A stretch of 64,000 bases of DNA from Arenibacter aquaticus (GTDB taxonomy: Bacteria; Bacteroidota; Bacteroidia; Flavobacteriales; Flavobacteriaceae): assembly GCF_003957295.1 (NCBI RefSeq), contig NZ_RQPJ01000002.1, positions 186,001 through 250,000 on the forward strand. Reading direction: 5' to 3'. Made by a program: the position numbers and the translations under genes. The number at the start of each line of letters is the position of its first letter. The first letter of the stretch is position 1. Positions 38,594 through 47,489 of the stretch are shown here, piece after piece. The notes under the pieces were generated by a model, which did no database searches, was not told where the DNA came from, and worked only from the letters and a program-made list of their open reading frames with translations.

Positions 38594-39931
38594 TTAAACA
38601 TTTTCAGGAACTTCAAATCCTTCCCTATAGTTACGGGTAAGCATTTTGTCGGCTTCCTGATCATTTACAAAGGTTTCGGACTTTGGATTAAATGTTAAAA
38701 CACGATCCAATCTATAGGCAATGTTTCCAAGGTGTGCCAATCCAGAAGATAGGTGAGCGGTTTCAACCGGCCCGTTCAATATACTTTTGTCATGTTTACG
38801 TACAGCCTCTATAAAATTGGCAAAGTGCCCATCTGTACCTCCTGCTCCCCTGTCCATACCGGATGCCGCTTTTCCTCCATCGTCACCAGACTTACCAGGT
38901 GTTCTATCCTTACCTAGATAGGTTTTATACTTGTCGTAACCATCTACGACTAGAATACCTTTATCGCCATAGAAAATATTTCCAACGGTAGCGCCATCTT
39001 CGGTGTTGGTACACCAAGGACGGACTTCGAACTGAATAATTTTGCCCTCATCCGGGTACTTATATACAGAGGTAAGAACTTCTGGTACCTCCTTACAATC
39101 GTCCCAAAGGAACTTACCTCCCATGGAAGTTATTTTAGAAGGAAGCCCAACATCCAATCCCCACATACAAAGATCGGTTTCATGGATACCCTGATTCCCC
39201 ACATCGCCATTACCGTAATCCCAATGCCAATGCCAATTATAATGCACAAGGTTTCTAGTAAACGGACGTTTTGGTGCTGGGCCTGTCCATAAATCGTAAT
39301 CTATACCTTTGGGAACGGGAGAAAACCCTTGATCACCTATATCCCCTCTCCAACGAAAGACTAGTCCGCGTGCCATATATACACGACCTATATAGCCATC
39401 GCGCATTAATTCTATGGCCTCGTTAATGGCCGGGGAACTTCTTAGCTGTACCCCATGCTGTACAATTCGATCATATTTATGTGCTGCCTCCACCATCTTA
39501 CGACCTTCCCAAATATTGTGGGATCCCGGTTTTTCCACATATACATCCTTACCGGCCTGGCAAGCCCATATTACTGATAATGCGTGCCAGTGATTGGGCG
39601 AGGCTATACTTACCACATCTATATCTTTGTTATCCATGACCCTTCTTAGGTCTTGTTCCAGCGCCACGTCCTTGTTATAGGTTTCCTTAAAAGATTTTTG
39701 CCGCTCTTTTAAGAGGTTCATATCAGGGTCACAGAGTGTGGCCACCCTAACATTATTTTGGACCATTAAACTCTTAATGTGGCTTTTACCACGTCCGTTT
39801 ACACCTAAAACTGCAGCGTTGATACGGTCGTTAGCACCAAACACTTGTGATGAGACTATTGTTGGCGCCGCAATTATACCGGAACTGGCCACAGCCGTTT
39901 TCTTTAAAAAAGATCTTCGGGTTGATTTCAT
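38594..39931 (-). CDS. Gfo/Idh/MocA-family oxidoreductase with Tat signal
   Basis: This 445-residue protein has a twin-arginine signal (STRRSFLKKTAVASSGIIAA). A Rossmann domain follows (NAAVLGVNGRGKSHIKSL) with the family's Glu-Lys-Pro in DVYVEKPGSHNIWEG and a C-terminal alpha/beta domain (about 165-445; GDVGNQGIHETDLCMWGL). Family members use NAD(P) for sugar or inositol oxidoreduction; some exported members (GH109) are glycosidases using a bound NAD. Export with a folded cofactor fits the Tat signal. The exact substrate is unknown. It stands alone, about 530 bases from the next gene upstream. Confidence 0.9.
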   Translation of the reverse strand: MKSTRRSFLKKTAVASSGIIAAPTIVSSQVFGANDRINAAVLGVNGRGKSHIKSLMVQNNVRVATLCDPDMNLLKERQKSFKETYNKDVALEQDLRRVMDNKDIDVVSIASPNHWHALSVIWACQAGKDVYVEKPGSHNIWEGRKMVEAAHKYDRIVQHGVQLRSSPAINEAIELMRDGYIGRVYMARGLVFRWRGDIGDQGFSPVPKGIDYDLWTGPAPKRPFTRNLVHYNWHWHWDYGNGDVGNQGIHETDLCMWGLDVGLPSKITSMGGKFLWDDCKEVPEVLTSVYKYPDEGKIIQFEVRPWCTNTEDGATVGNIFYGDKGILVVDGYDKYKTYLGKDRTPGKSGDDGGKAASGMDRGAGGTDGHFANFIEAVRKHDKSILNGPVETAHLSSGLAHLGNIAYRLDRVLTFNPKSETFVNDQEADKMLTRNYREGFEVPENV

Positions 39932-40171
39932 TTGCTTATATATTTAAAATGACTTAAAATTCTGCAGACAAATACGAACTATTTGGCATCTCCAACTTAA
40001 AATAAATCACTCATCATTGTTTAAAATACAGCCATACCATACAGATTTAAAAGGTGCTGCCTAGTCCAATATAAAGCGTTTGTTAACAGCAAGGAGCAGA
40101 TTAAAACACCCCACAGATAACAACCGCCATATTTTTTACCTAGGAAAGTTAACAATTTTTTATCAAGTTCG

Positions 40172-40187
40172 TTAACGTTAACGTTAA
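40172..40187. promoter_or_regulatory. Perfect 16-base palindrome
   Basis: TTAACGTTAACGTTAA is its own reverse complement and contains two overlapping TTAACGTTAA sites of the type bound by LacI-like regulators. It lies 241 bases upstream of the oxidoreductase start and 185 bases before the candidate SRPBCC promoter. No LacI gene is in the window. Confidence 0.35.
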
Positions 40188-40349
40188 ATATTTTGGTTTT
40201 CCTTAAAATGCAGGCCAATAAAACACCAACTATCATAATTACCTACATACAGATTATAATTAATACCATAGGCCTAAAATGGTAATAAGATTCCAATTAA
40301 AAGGGTTCTATAATTCCGGTTCAGGACAATTGAACAAACGACATAACCA

Positions 40350-40379
40350 TTTCCGATTACTTAAAAATTGTTATCTTAG
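40350..40379 (+). promoter_or_regulatory. Candidate promoter of the SRPBCC gene
   Basis: TTTC (40350-40353), an 18-base spacer and TATCTTAG (40372-40379) resemble the Bacteroidetes -33/-7 consensus. The same -7 sequence and the same spacer occur at 41004-41033. Confidence 0.45.
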
Positions 40380-40464
40380 TCTACAACACCTATTACCAAA
40401 GCTTGGACAAGATTAATCACCCCATTTTACGGACTTGGCCATCCTTTGATTTACCCTATAAGCC

Positions 40465-40926
40465 ATGGAAGAGGAAAAAACACCAATGGTAGAAACCCAG
40501 ATGATGATAAGAAAACCTGTATCCACAGTTTTCAATGCCTTCATTGACCCCACTATTACCACAAAATTCTGGTTCAGCAAGTCTGACGGAAAACTAACAC
40601 AAGGCAAAACCGTTACCTGGGAATGGGAGATGTACAATATTTCAACCAAGGTCTTTATCAAAGCGATTATTCCCAACCAACTAATTTCAATGGAATGGGG
40701 CAATCCAACCACAACAGTGGACTACGAGTTTACCAAATTGGGAGCGAACACCACCTATGTTATCATTAAGAATTATGGCTTTCAACAAAAGGGGGCCGAC
40801 CTTATAGAGGCTATCAAGGATAACACAGGTGGATTTACAACAGTTCTAGACGGATTAAAGGCTTATCTGGAACATAATATAGTTCTAAACTTAATAGCCG
40901 ACAAATATCCAGCTAAGGGGAATTAA
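40465..40926 (+). CDS. SRPBCC/AHSA1-like domain protein
   Basis: This 153-residue soluble protein has the Bet v1-like fold of the AHSA1 group: MIRKPVSTVFNAFIDPTITT at the start, KFWFSKSDGKL, and the terminal helix GGFTTVLDGLKAYLEH. These proteins bind hydrophobic ligands in an internal pocket, and some are stress-related; the ligand here is unknown. It has its own promoter-like element and is followed by a PAS kinase gene with a similar one. Confidence 0.88.
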   Translation: MEEEKTPMVETQMMIRKPVSTVFNAFIDPTITTKFWFSKSDGKLTQGKTVTWEWEMYNISTKVFIKAIIPNQLISMEWGNPTTTVDYEFTKLGANTTYVIIKNYGFQQKGADLIEAIKDNTGGFTTVLDGLKAYLEHNIVLNLIADKYPAKGN

Positions 40927-41003
40927 TTTGAAAATCTTAGAAATGATCTATATGGCAACCTAGTAGCAAGAAAAGGAATTAACAAAAGACCAACAACAAA
41001 CTA

Positions 41004-41033
41004 TTTGGGAAATTAAAAGATTCGTTATCTTAG
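41004..41033 (+). promoter_or_regulatory. Candidate promoter of the PAS kinase gene
   Basis: TTTG (41004-41007), 18-base spacer, TATCTTAG (41026-41033), 62 bases before the ATG at 41096. This matches the Bacteroidetes TTTG / TAnnTTTG form well. Confidence 0.55.
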
Positions 41034-41095
41034 TACCATATGGACGTAGCACGCTAACCACAATGCTAATTAACCTTTGCCATCCTTGTTTATAG

Positions 41096-42322
41096 ATGAA
41101 CGAACCGACACGACAGGAATTAGAGAATGAAATTGCCAAGCTGAAGGAACAAAACGAAAAACTGCGCGCGCATATAGCAACACAAAACCAAGAAGAAATA
41201 AAAGACTTGGCTTATCCGGAAAGTGAAGAATTAGAGCATTATACCCACACCGTTCTCAACAACATGGGCGACGCTGTATTTCTAAAGGATGACCAAAGTA
41301 GGTTATTGTTCGTCAACGATGCTTTTTGTGAAATGTTCAATCTGCCCAAAACTGAAGTTCTTGGTAAAACCTTAGCAGAAAAAGTTCCAATTGAAGAACG
41401 TGAAAGTTTTTTAAGTATAGACAAAAAGGTATTGGAAGATGGTATTGAAAATACCAATGAAGAAACCTTAACGTTAAACGGAGAAAATTCGCGAAATATA
41501 TCTACTCGAAAATCACGCTATATAGACCAAAAAGGCAATAAGTTCCTTGTTGGCGTAATCCGTGATATTACCGACCAGAAAAGATCGGAATTGATACTAA
41601 AGGAAAATGAATCCCGATTAAGAGAGCTCAACGCTACAAAAGATAAACTATTCTCTATTATTGCCCACGACCTAAGGAGTCCGTTCAACAATATAATTTT
41701 GTTAAGCGAACTATTGACCAAAGAGGCAAAAATACGGGAAATCCCTAAATCCGAGCAATTCCTAAACCTTATACATACAACTGCCCAAAACACTATTGTT
41801 TTATTGGACAATTTATTTAACTGGGCAAAATCCCAAAATGGAGAGTTAAAATTTAAATCCGAGAAAACTAATATAGCCACTGTTATAAGCGAGGTATTGG
41901 AACTATCAAGCGCCATAGCAAAAACCAAAAATATAACCCTTAAGCCAACCAACCTTGAAGAGGTGGAAATTTATTCGGACGAGAAAATAATTAAAACTGT
42001 CCTACGCAATCTCATTTCCAACGCCATAAAATATTCAAATCCTGGCGACGATATTACCGTTTTCGCCGTTTCAAATAAAGACCATGTAAAAATTACCGTT
42101 TCCGACAATGGGGTTGGGATAGACGAGACAACACGGAAAAAACTTTTCCGAATATCTACCAATGTATCATCCCCTGGGACGGCAAAAGAAAAAGGCTCTG
42201 GATTTGGCTTAATTCTTTGCAAGGAATTTGTAGAAAAACTAGGTGGTAACATATGGGTAGAAAGCGAAAAAGGCAAGGGCAGTGATTTCATATTCACCTT
42301 GCCTTTCGAAAACAAATCCTAA
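41096..42322 (+). CDS. PAS-domain sensor histidine kinase
   Basis: This 408-residue cytoplasmic kinase begins with a coiled coil (residues 1-45, charged, LENEIAKLKEQNEKLRAHI). A PAS/PAC sensor follows at about 55-165 (MGDAVFLKDDQSRLLFVNDA and GVIRDITDQKRSEL). The kinase core has H-box SIIAHDLRSPFNNIILL, N-box LRNLISNAIKYSNP, G1 DNGVGID and G2 GSGFGLILCKEFVEKLGG. There is no membrane segment and no receiver, so the sensed signal is probably internal. No response regulator gene lies alongside, making it an orphan kinase. Confidence 0.93.
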   Translation: MNEPTRQELENEIAKLKEQNEKLRAHIATQNQEEIKDLAYPESEELEHYTHTVLNNMGDAVFLKDDQSRLLFVNDAFCEMFNLPKTEVLGKTLAEKVPIEERESFLSIDKKVLEDGIENTNEETLTLNGENSRNISTRKSRYIDQKGNKFLVGVIRDITDQKRSELILKENESRLRELNATKDKLFSIIAHDLRSPFNNIILLSELLTKEAKIREIPKSEQFLNLIHTTAQNTIVLLDNLFNWAKSQNGELKFKSEKTNIATVISEVLELSSAIAKTKNITLKPTNLEEVEIYSDEKIIKTVLRNLISNAIKYSNPGDDITVFAVSNKDHVKITVSDNGVGIDETTRKKLFRISTNVSSPGTAKEKGSGFGLILCKEFVEKLGGNIWVESEKGKGSDFIFTLPFENKS

Positions 42323-42645
42323 GCATTTTCTAACCCATTCCAAGCACTATATTGGCTCTCTTAGAGCAACAACCAAACTATTGTTGTCAGGGCGCAGCAA
42401 CTTATTTGAAGGTTTTACGATGACCATAAATTGCTTTAACAGCACCTTTCCCTTCCCCCGCTTACATGGTAATAAGGCCTATATATTTACTCGCTATGGA
42501 CTGCGGATTTACTAGTATCCAATTTCCAAGCCCTAAAAAACCCCTAAGCGCTTTGGTTCCTCCTAAATTAAAACCTTAAGTAATTACAAAACACCTAAGA
42601 ACGCTACTTACAGTAGAGATAATAGTCAAGAAAAAAATTACTCCA
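42323..42645. other. Intergenic region, nothing recognised
   Basis: The 323 bases between the convergent PAS kinase and ppnP contain only short, unlikely open frames on both strands. I see no clear terminator or repeat. Confidence 0.4.
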
Positions 42646-42927
42646 TTAATCGTACTGACACAAATAAGCGGTTTGGCCCACAGATTTCACCTTAAATGAA
42701 GTATTGGCCCCCACTTTAAAAAACGCACCCGTTTTATAAGATTTCCATTCCGTTTCACCTGGTAATAATGCTATGAGTTCACCCTCAACCACGTTCATGG
42801 TCTCTTTGGCAGAGGTATTAAATTCATATTCCCCAGGCTCCATTACCCCAATGGTAGATTTTCCGGTTGCTGAGATGTAACCTAGCGATTTTACCGTTCC
42901 ATCAAAATATTCGTTACTAGAAATCAT
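42646..42927 (-). CDS. ppnP: Pyrimidine/purine nucleoside phosphorylase PpnP
   Basis: This 93-residue single-domain cupin matches PpnP (formerly YaiE, DUF1255): YFDGTVKSLGY, KSTIGVMEPGEYEFNT, MNVVEGELIALLPG and FKVGANTSFKVKS. The length equals that of the family. PpnP splits purine and pyrimidine nucleosides with phosphate to free base and ribose-1-phosphate in the cytoplasm. It stands alone in a gene-poor stretch. An exported nucleoside hydrolase lies 1.4 kb away; any link between the two is speculative. Confidence 0.93.
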   Translation of the reverse strand: MISSNEYFDGTVKSLGYISATGKSTIGVMEPGEYEFNTSAKETMNVVEGELIALLPGETEWKSYKTGAFFKVGANTSFKVKSVGQTAYLCQYD

Positions 42928-43377
42928 AGTGTAGTCTTTTTTAGATAGGCCGCAAATATATAGAAAGGATGTCTTGTCTGGTCATGGGCCCCATATTTTA
43001 TATCCAAAAAATATTTCAATATTCCATACCCTTATGATCCAAACAGCTTTTAATAAAATACCACCTTTAACTTCTTATAAGCTATTATACCCATAAACCT
43101 TATGCACTAATATTTATTCTTTTAAAAAATAATGAAAAGACATTTTCTCTTTTTAAGCTCCAATTTTTATGGTAAAGCATATGTCATTAACACTCTCTAC
43201 ATTCTGGTTTAAACATTTGCTTTTCACTATATACATTCGTACTTTGTTAAATTAAATACTCCCTCCTACCTGTTAAAAGATCCCCCTAAGAATAGGTTTG
43301 ATTATAGCTTGGCGTGCCATTTTTTTCCTGAAATGCCTGCTAAATCTTAACAGTATGTACATAAAAAAAACAAAACT
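42928..43377. other. Intergenic region, nothing recognised
   Basis: 450 AT-rich bases between the divergent ppnP and lipoprotein genes. It should hold both promoters, but I could not identify a convincing -33/-7 pair, RNA gene or repeat. Confidence 0.4.
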
Positions 43378-44343
43378 ATGAAAGCACTTCAACCCATCTT
43401 TAAAAGCCACGGAAATGAGTTTAAGATATTCATTATCACAGCCTTCATACTGCACAGTTGCGGACCGGACAAAAAACCCAAATCGGAAGAGAAATTAGTT
43501 GTCAAAAAGGACAACATTGTCCAAATCACAACAACTGCAATGGACTTTATAAGCCCCGATACCATTCCCTATGGTTGGAATACATTTAATTATCAAAATA
43601 AATCTTCTGAAACACATTTCTTTTTACTGGACAAATACCCCGAAGGCAAGACGATCCAAGACACAAAAAATGAGGTCTTTCCTCCCTTTGACAAGGGAAT
43701 GAATTTAATTAATGAAGGAAAAACGGAAGCGGGTTATGCAGAATTCAACAATCTTCCTGCCTGGTTTTTTGAAGTAGTCTTTTCAGGGGGATCTGGCCTG
43801 GTCTCCCCAAAGAAGAACAGTACTACCACTGTTAAATTGGAACCTGGATACTACATTATGGAATGTTACGTAAAAATGCCCAATGGAAAATTTCATTCCT
43901 CGATGGGCATGGCCAAACCAATCATAGTATCCAACCAAAAAAGTAGCACTTCACCTCCTAACGCCACTACAAAAATTACCATTTCCAGTAGTGAAGGTAT
44001 TAACTATAATGGCCCAATTAACAAAGGCCAACAAGTATTTTCCGTAGAATTTAAAGACCAAATTACACATGAAAATTTTGTAGGGCATGATGTAAATTTG
44101 GTTAAATTAGCGGACACCACCAACCTTGAGGCTCTTGAACAATGGATGAATTGGGCAGATCCAAAAGGACTTATCACCCCAGCGCCGGAAGGAGTTACTT
44201 TTTTGGGAGGCGTTAATGACTGTCCAACTGGCAGCACTGGCTATTTTACAGTGAATCTGGAACCGGGCAATTACGCCTTTATCTCGGAAGTCCCCAATAC
44301 AGTGCAAAAAGGCATGTTAAAAACATTTTCGGTTCAAGAATAA
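43378..44343 (+). CDS. Predicted lipoprotein with two related beta-rich halves
   Basis: This 321-residue exported protein has a signal ending IFIITAFILHSCGPD (lipobox Cys at about 28). The mature part looks duplicated. The first half contains TVKLEPGYYIMECYV and the second TVNLEPGNYAFISEV, each preceded by a GWNTFNYQN- or GQQVFSVEF-like strand and followed by a Met-containing strand. The layout resembles a cupredoxin/Ig-like beta-sandwich, but conserved copper ligands are not obvious. Function is unknown. The gene is 18 bases upstream of the exported nucleoside hydrolase and probably shares its transcript. Confidence 0.72.
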   Translation: MKALQPIFKSHGNEFKIFIITAFILHSCGPDKKPKSEEKLVVKKDNIVQITTTAMDFISPDTIPYGWNTFNYQNKSSETHFFLLDKYPEGKTIQDTKNEVFPPFDKGMNLINEGKTEAGYAEFNNLPAWFFEVVFSGGSGLVSPKKNSTTTVKLEPGYYIMECYVKMPNGKFHSSMGMAKPIIVSNQKSSTSPPNATTKITISSSEGINYNGPINKGQQVFSVEFKDQITHENFVGHDVNLVKLADTTNLEALEQWMNWADPKGLITPAPEGVTFLGGVNDCPTGSTGYFTVNLEPGNYAFISEVPNTVQKGMLKTFSVQE

Positions 44344-44361
44344 AACTACCTATTTGTTTTT

Positions 44362-45336
44362 ATGAAAACATTACTATGGCTTCCCCTGCTTTTATTAAGC
44401 ATACAATCTGTTGCACAAACCAAGGTTATACTTGATACGGATATTGACTCGGATGTAGATGATGTACAGGCCTTGACCATGCTACATGCCTACGCAAAAC
44501 AAGGCATTATAGACCTAATTGGGGTAATTGTTACCAGTTCGGATAGTTTCTCTTATAAATGTGCCAATGCCATTAACACCTTTTACGACTCAGCGGAAAT
44601 ACCTATCGGTTTTTTGAAACAACAAAAGAATCTTAGTAATTTTTCCAAATACACTAGGCAGATCAGTGCCGAATTTCCACATGCGATCAAGACCATTGAT
44701 GAAACTACCGAGGCTGCTGTGCTATATCGAAAACTCCTATCCCAGAGTGAAGATAATAGTGTTATCATAGTAACAATTGGACATTTAAGCAGTCTTCAAA
44801 ATTTGTTGAAATCTGAAGCGGACAGTATATCGCCCCTCAGCGGAAAGCAACTGGTGAACAAAAAAGTAAAAAAATGGCTCTGTATGGGAGGTACCTATCC
44901 AAAAGGTCTGGAAGCCAACTTTTATCGTCCAGATCCAGTCTCCACAGTATATTGCCTTGATAATTGGGAAAAGGAAGTTATTTTTTGCGGTTGGGAATTG
45001 GGAAATAAAATTATTACCGGGGGAGATTACTTAAAGTCAGCATTACAATCCAACAACCCGGTTTACCGCAGTTATGAGCTATACAATAATTTTAAGGGAA
45101 GACCGGCATGGGATCAGGCTGCCGTACTGCTTTTGGACCCCAATACTACTTCTAAATTTTTCAATATCAATACCAATGGCTATGTTTCTGTACAACAAGA
45201 TGGCAGTAATAAATGGCATTGGAAAAAGAGCAAAAAAGGTAAAAAACACGCCTTTATATCCATTAAGGAAAATGTTGATCCGGAGACCGTTGCCAAAACT
45301 ATGGACGATCTTATTCTGCAACTAGAGTCCAATTAA
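44362..45336 (+). CDS. Exported inosine-uridine-type nucleoside hydrolase
   Basis: This 324-residue protein has a signal peptide (LLWLPLLLLSIQSVAQ). The calcium-binding start VILDTDIDSDVDDVQAL is the DTDxDxDDxxA motif of the IUNH family. Later features are TIGHLSSLQNLLKS, the MGGTYP strand and the C-terminal Asp in RPAWDQAAVL. Known activity is hydrolysis of the N-glycosidic bond of nucleosides. Export to the periplasm suggests salvage of external nucleosides, though related proteins act on other ribosides. It follows the duplicated-domain lipoprotein by 18 bases. Confidence 0.9.
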   Translation: MKTLLWLPLLLLSIQSVAQTKVILDTDIDSDVDDVQALTMLHAYAKQGIIDLIGVIVTSSDSFSYKCANAINTFYDSAEIPIGFLKQQKNLSNFSKYTRQISAEFPHAIKTIDETTEAAVLYRKLLSQSEDNSVIIVTIGHLSSLQNLLKSEADSISPLSGKQLVNKKVKKWLCMGGTYPKGLEANFYRPDPVSTVYCLDNWEKEVIFCGWELGNKIITGGDYLKSALQSNNPVYRSYELYNNFKGRPAWDQAAVLLLDPNTTSKFFNINTNGYVSVQQDGSNKWHWKKSKKGKKHAFISIKENVDPETVAKTMDDLILQLESN

Positions 45337-45359
45337 AAAAAACCTCTTCAATAAAAGCT

Positions 45360-45689
45360 AATGACAAGCATATCAATTAGGTGGAATTTAAGACAAAGAT
45401 CCTTTAAAACATTAAACAGTTTTACACCAATTGTTTTGATTGGGACTTTACAGGTTACGGTCCTACTTATACCGCTATTTCCAATAGTGAATTGGGCGGA
45501 GGTTTTTAAAAGACCGAAGACACCATTATAAATGGCACCTTGATAATTTTACATCACAGTCAGCTGGATGCAATAAAAAACAAAATTATGGAAGCGGAAG
45601 GAAAAATCACCAAAGATATTTTTTCCTTCCCAAGGGGGCCTAGGTTCCATTTTACAGATCCTTCCGGGAACGAGCTTGCTGTTTGGTAA
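45360..45689 (+). pseudogene. Decayed VOC/glyoxalase-family gene with three in-frame stops
   Basis: One reading frame gives the near-complete signature of a small VOC-family protein: NVEF-like VEFKTKIL at the start, then KQFYTNCFDWDFTGYGPTYT, GTLIILHHSQLDAIKNKI, and RFHFTDPSGNELAVW at the end. It is interrupted by TAG at 45378, TAA at 45405 and TAA at 45507, each one base from a codon expected in the family (Trp, Glu, Glu). The original start codon is not clear. The usual length of such proteins is about 110-125 residues, so little else is missing. It fills the otherwise empty stretch between the nucleoside hydrolase and the AraC-type gene. Confidence 0.85.
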
Positions 45690-45872
45690 GACCAGTAGTA
45701 ATCTATCATCATAATTCTTACTCTATCCCATTCCAATCTAGGGATTCTTTACAGATATCGCTTACCAATCTTGCTAATCCCCCAAAGTTTTCGCATATTT
45801 AAGTATGGGATTCTTCATTGGAAAACCATACCATTCATTATTATACCAAATAAAACCCGCTCAGCAGTAAAT

Positions 45873-46676
45873 ATGGATGCAGGAGGCATTAAAATATCGC
45901 GTATAACCAACAAAACCACTTCTAATGCAAGGGATGGTTATTATGCCGTTTTTTGGATCCATAACGGAGTAAAATCACTTGAAATTGACAAAGTTCCCTA
46001 CAAAAACGTGTCAAATTCAATTTTTTTTCTGCATCCAAGTATCGATTGGAAATTAATAAAGGACAATACAACCTCATCCTCGGGGTATATTTTGTATTTG
46101 TCCCAGGACATCTTGGACAATCCATTGTTGAGCAAACTTCACATTAATGAAATTAGGCTTTTTGCGTCGGATGCCATCCCCAAAATAAACCTTTCCCCTG
46201 GGATTGAAAAAAGGATTCAGTCTATTTTGGAAATGTTGGACGAGCTGATAGGGTCTGAACTTAACCATAAGGACGATGCCATTATCTCCTTATTGAACAC
46301 CATTTTTGTCTACTGTGATGGACAGTGCAATATCAAATCGGTCATATCGGAAAATAACGCAAAAAAGACACTCGTCTATAAATTTAAAAAACTGGTAGAC
46401 CAGCGCTTTGCCGTAAACCACAAGGTTAGCGACTATGCAGAAATGCTTAATGTCTCGGACAATTATTTAAATGAATGCATAAAAGAAACCATTGGTGTTA
46501 ACGCAAAGGCCGTTATTACCGAAAAGCGCATAATGAGCTCCCGTCACGAATTAAAATTTACGGACAAAACCATAAAGGAAATTTGTTATGAGCTTGGCTT
46601 TTCCTCCCCGGATTACTTCAGCTATTTTTTTAAAAAGCACACCGGAATTACCCCATCCATGCTCAGAGAAAACTAA
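45873..46676 (+). CDS. AraC-family transcriptional regulator
   Basis: The protein has 267 residues from the ATG at 45873; the frame is open upstream to 45771 but with an unlikely leader. The N-terminal domain (about 1-150) resembles a cupin-like AraC ligand-binding region (YYAVFWIHNGVKSLEID, IFFLHPSIDWKLI). Residues about 165-267 are the AraC helix-turn-helix pair: KVSDYAEMLNVSDNYLNE and IKEICYELGFSSPDYFSYFF, ending HTGITPSMLREN. It may control the cupin gene downstream or the VOC gene before it decayed. The ligand is unknown. Confidence 0.9.
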   Translation: MDAGGIKISRITNKTTSNARDGYYAVFWIHNGVKSLEIDKVPYKNVSNSIFFLHPSIDWKLIKDNTTSSSGYILYLSQDILDNPLLSKLHINEIRLFASDAIPKINLSPGIEKRIQSILEMLDELIGSELNHKDDAIISLLNTIFVYCDGQCNIKSVISENNAKKTLVYKFKKLVDQRFAVNHKVSDYAEMLNVSDNYLNECIKETIGVNAKAVITEKRIMSSRHELKFTDKTIKEICYELGFSSPDYFSYFFKKHTGITPSMLREN

Positions 46677-46763
46677 AAGCTGTAAAATCTAAGGATATAC
46701 CCAGTTTTTCACATTCCCATTCTTTAGGTATTAGCCTAATTTGCTAATTCTAAAAACAATATT

Positions 46764-47306
46764 ATGGACAGGAAAAAATTTATAAGAGCTTCTGGAATAG
46801 GTTTGGGCATAATGATGATGCCTGGCATGGTACAATGTCAGTCGGCCGCCGCCAATGATTATTCCTTAAAAACAGAACCCAAGATTATCAAGGACGAGGA
46901 AGGAAATGTTTTAAATGTAATTGGGGATATACAAACCCATAAACTAGTGGGTAGCGAAACGGGAAACCAAATAGTGGAATGGGTAGATAATGTAGAGCCT
47001 GGAGTGGGCATACCTCCACATATTCACACCCGTGAAGATGAAATATTTAGGGTCATTAAGGGACAAGTAGAAATAATGATAGATGGAGAAACCACGGTCT
47101 TAAATGAGGGCGATGTGGCATTTGCTCCCAAAAACATCCCACATTCTTGGAAGGTAGTTGGAACCGAAAAGGCCAAAATGATCACCTCCGCTTTCCCCGC
47201 TGGGATAGAATTTATGTTTCAAGAACTGGCCGAACTGCCAGAGGGCCCTCCAGATTTTGAAAAAGTAGCAGCAATATGTGCAAAGCAAGGTATTAGCTTT
47301 GTGTAG
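46764..47306 (+). CDS. Cupin-domain protein with N-terminal signal
   Basis: This 180-residue protein has an N-terminal RKKFIRASGIGLGIMMMPG, which resembles a short or degenerate export signal, followed by Cys/Gln residues (QCQSAAA). The cupin core at about 65-140 has PHIHTREDEIFRVIKGQVEI, with His/His/Glu metal ligands, and AFAPKNIPHSWKVVG, with the third His. Function of such single cupins cannot be read from sequence; several act as dioxygenases or isomerases. It has its own terminator and sits 87 bases after the AraC regulator. Confidence 0.88.
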   Translation: MDRKKFIRASGIGLGIMMMPGMVQCQSAAANDYSLKTEPKIIKDEEGNVLNVIGDIQTHKLVGSETGNQIVEWVDNVEPGVGIPPHIHTREDEIFRVIKGQVEIMIDGETTVLNEGDVAFAPKNIPHSWKVVGTEKAKMITSAFPAGIEFMFQELAELPEGPPDFEKVAAICAKQGISFV

Positions 47307-47328
47307 ATTTCATCAATACATTTAATAT

Positions 47329-47360
47329 AAAGCCTTCCCATTTTCAGGGAAGGCTTTTTT
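47329..47360 (+). terminator. Rho-independent terminator after the cupin gene
   Basis: An 11-bp stem pairs AAAGCCTTCCC (47329-47339) with GGGAAGGCTTT (47347-47357) over a 7-base loop, followed by a T run. It lies 22 bases after the cupin stop codon. Confidence 0.85.
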
Positions 47361-47489
47361 GTTCAGTATTTTAATGTCCTATAGCTAAAACTATATTTGG
47401 GAAATGAATTAGGATGGCCTTATCTTTATAATTATTGGAACAGATAAAGCGGTCATTAACAACACCCTTTGTTATACAAAAAATATTGC

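Larger units (their letters stand above)
39932..40464. other. Long intergenic region with palindrome and promoter
   Basis: This 533-base stretch between the divergent Gfo/Idh/MocA and SRPBCC genes holds a 16-base palindrome and a promoter-like element (listed separately). A 71-codon open frame on the minus strand (40021-40236) is not convincing as a gene. Confidence 0.5.

Noticed and set aside
40021-40236. 71-codon minus-strand open frame with two hydrophobic segments
   Set aside because: No recognisable family, it crosses a palindrome, and nothing supports a start site; more likely chance in AT-rich intergenic DNA.
42345-42424. Short minus-strand frame starting MVIVKPSNKL
   Set aside because: Only about 25 codons with no family match.
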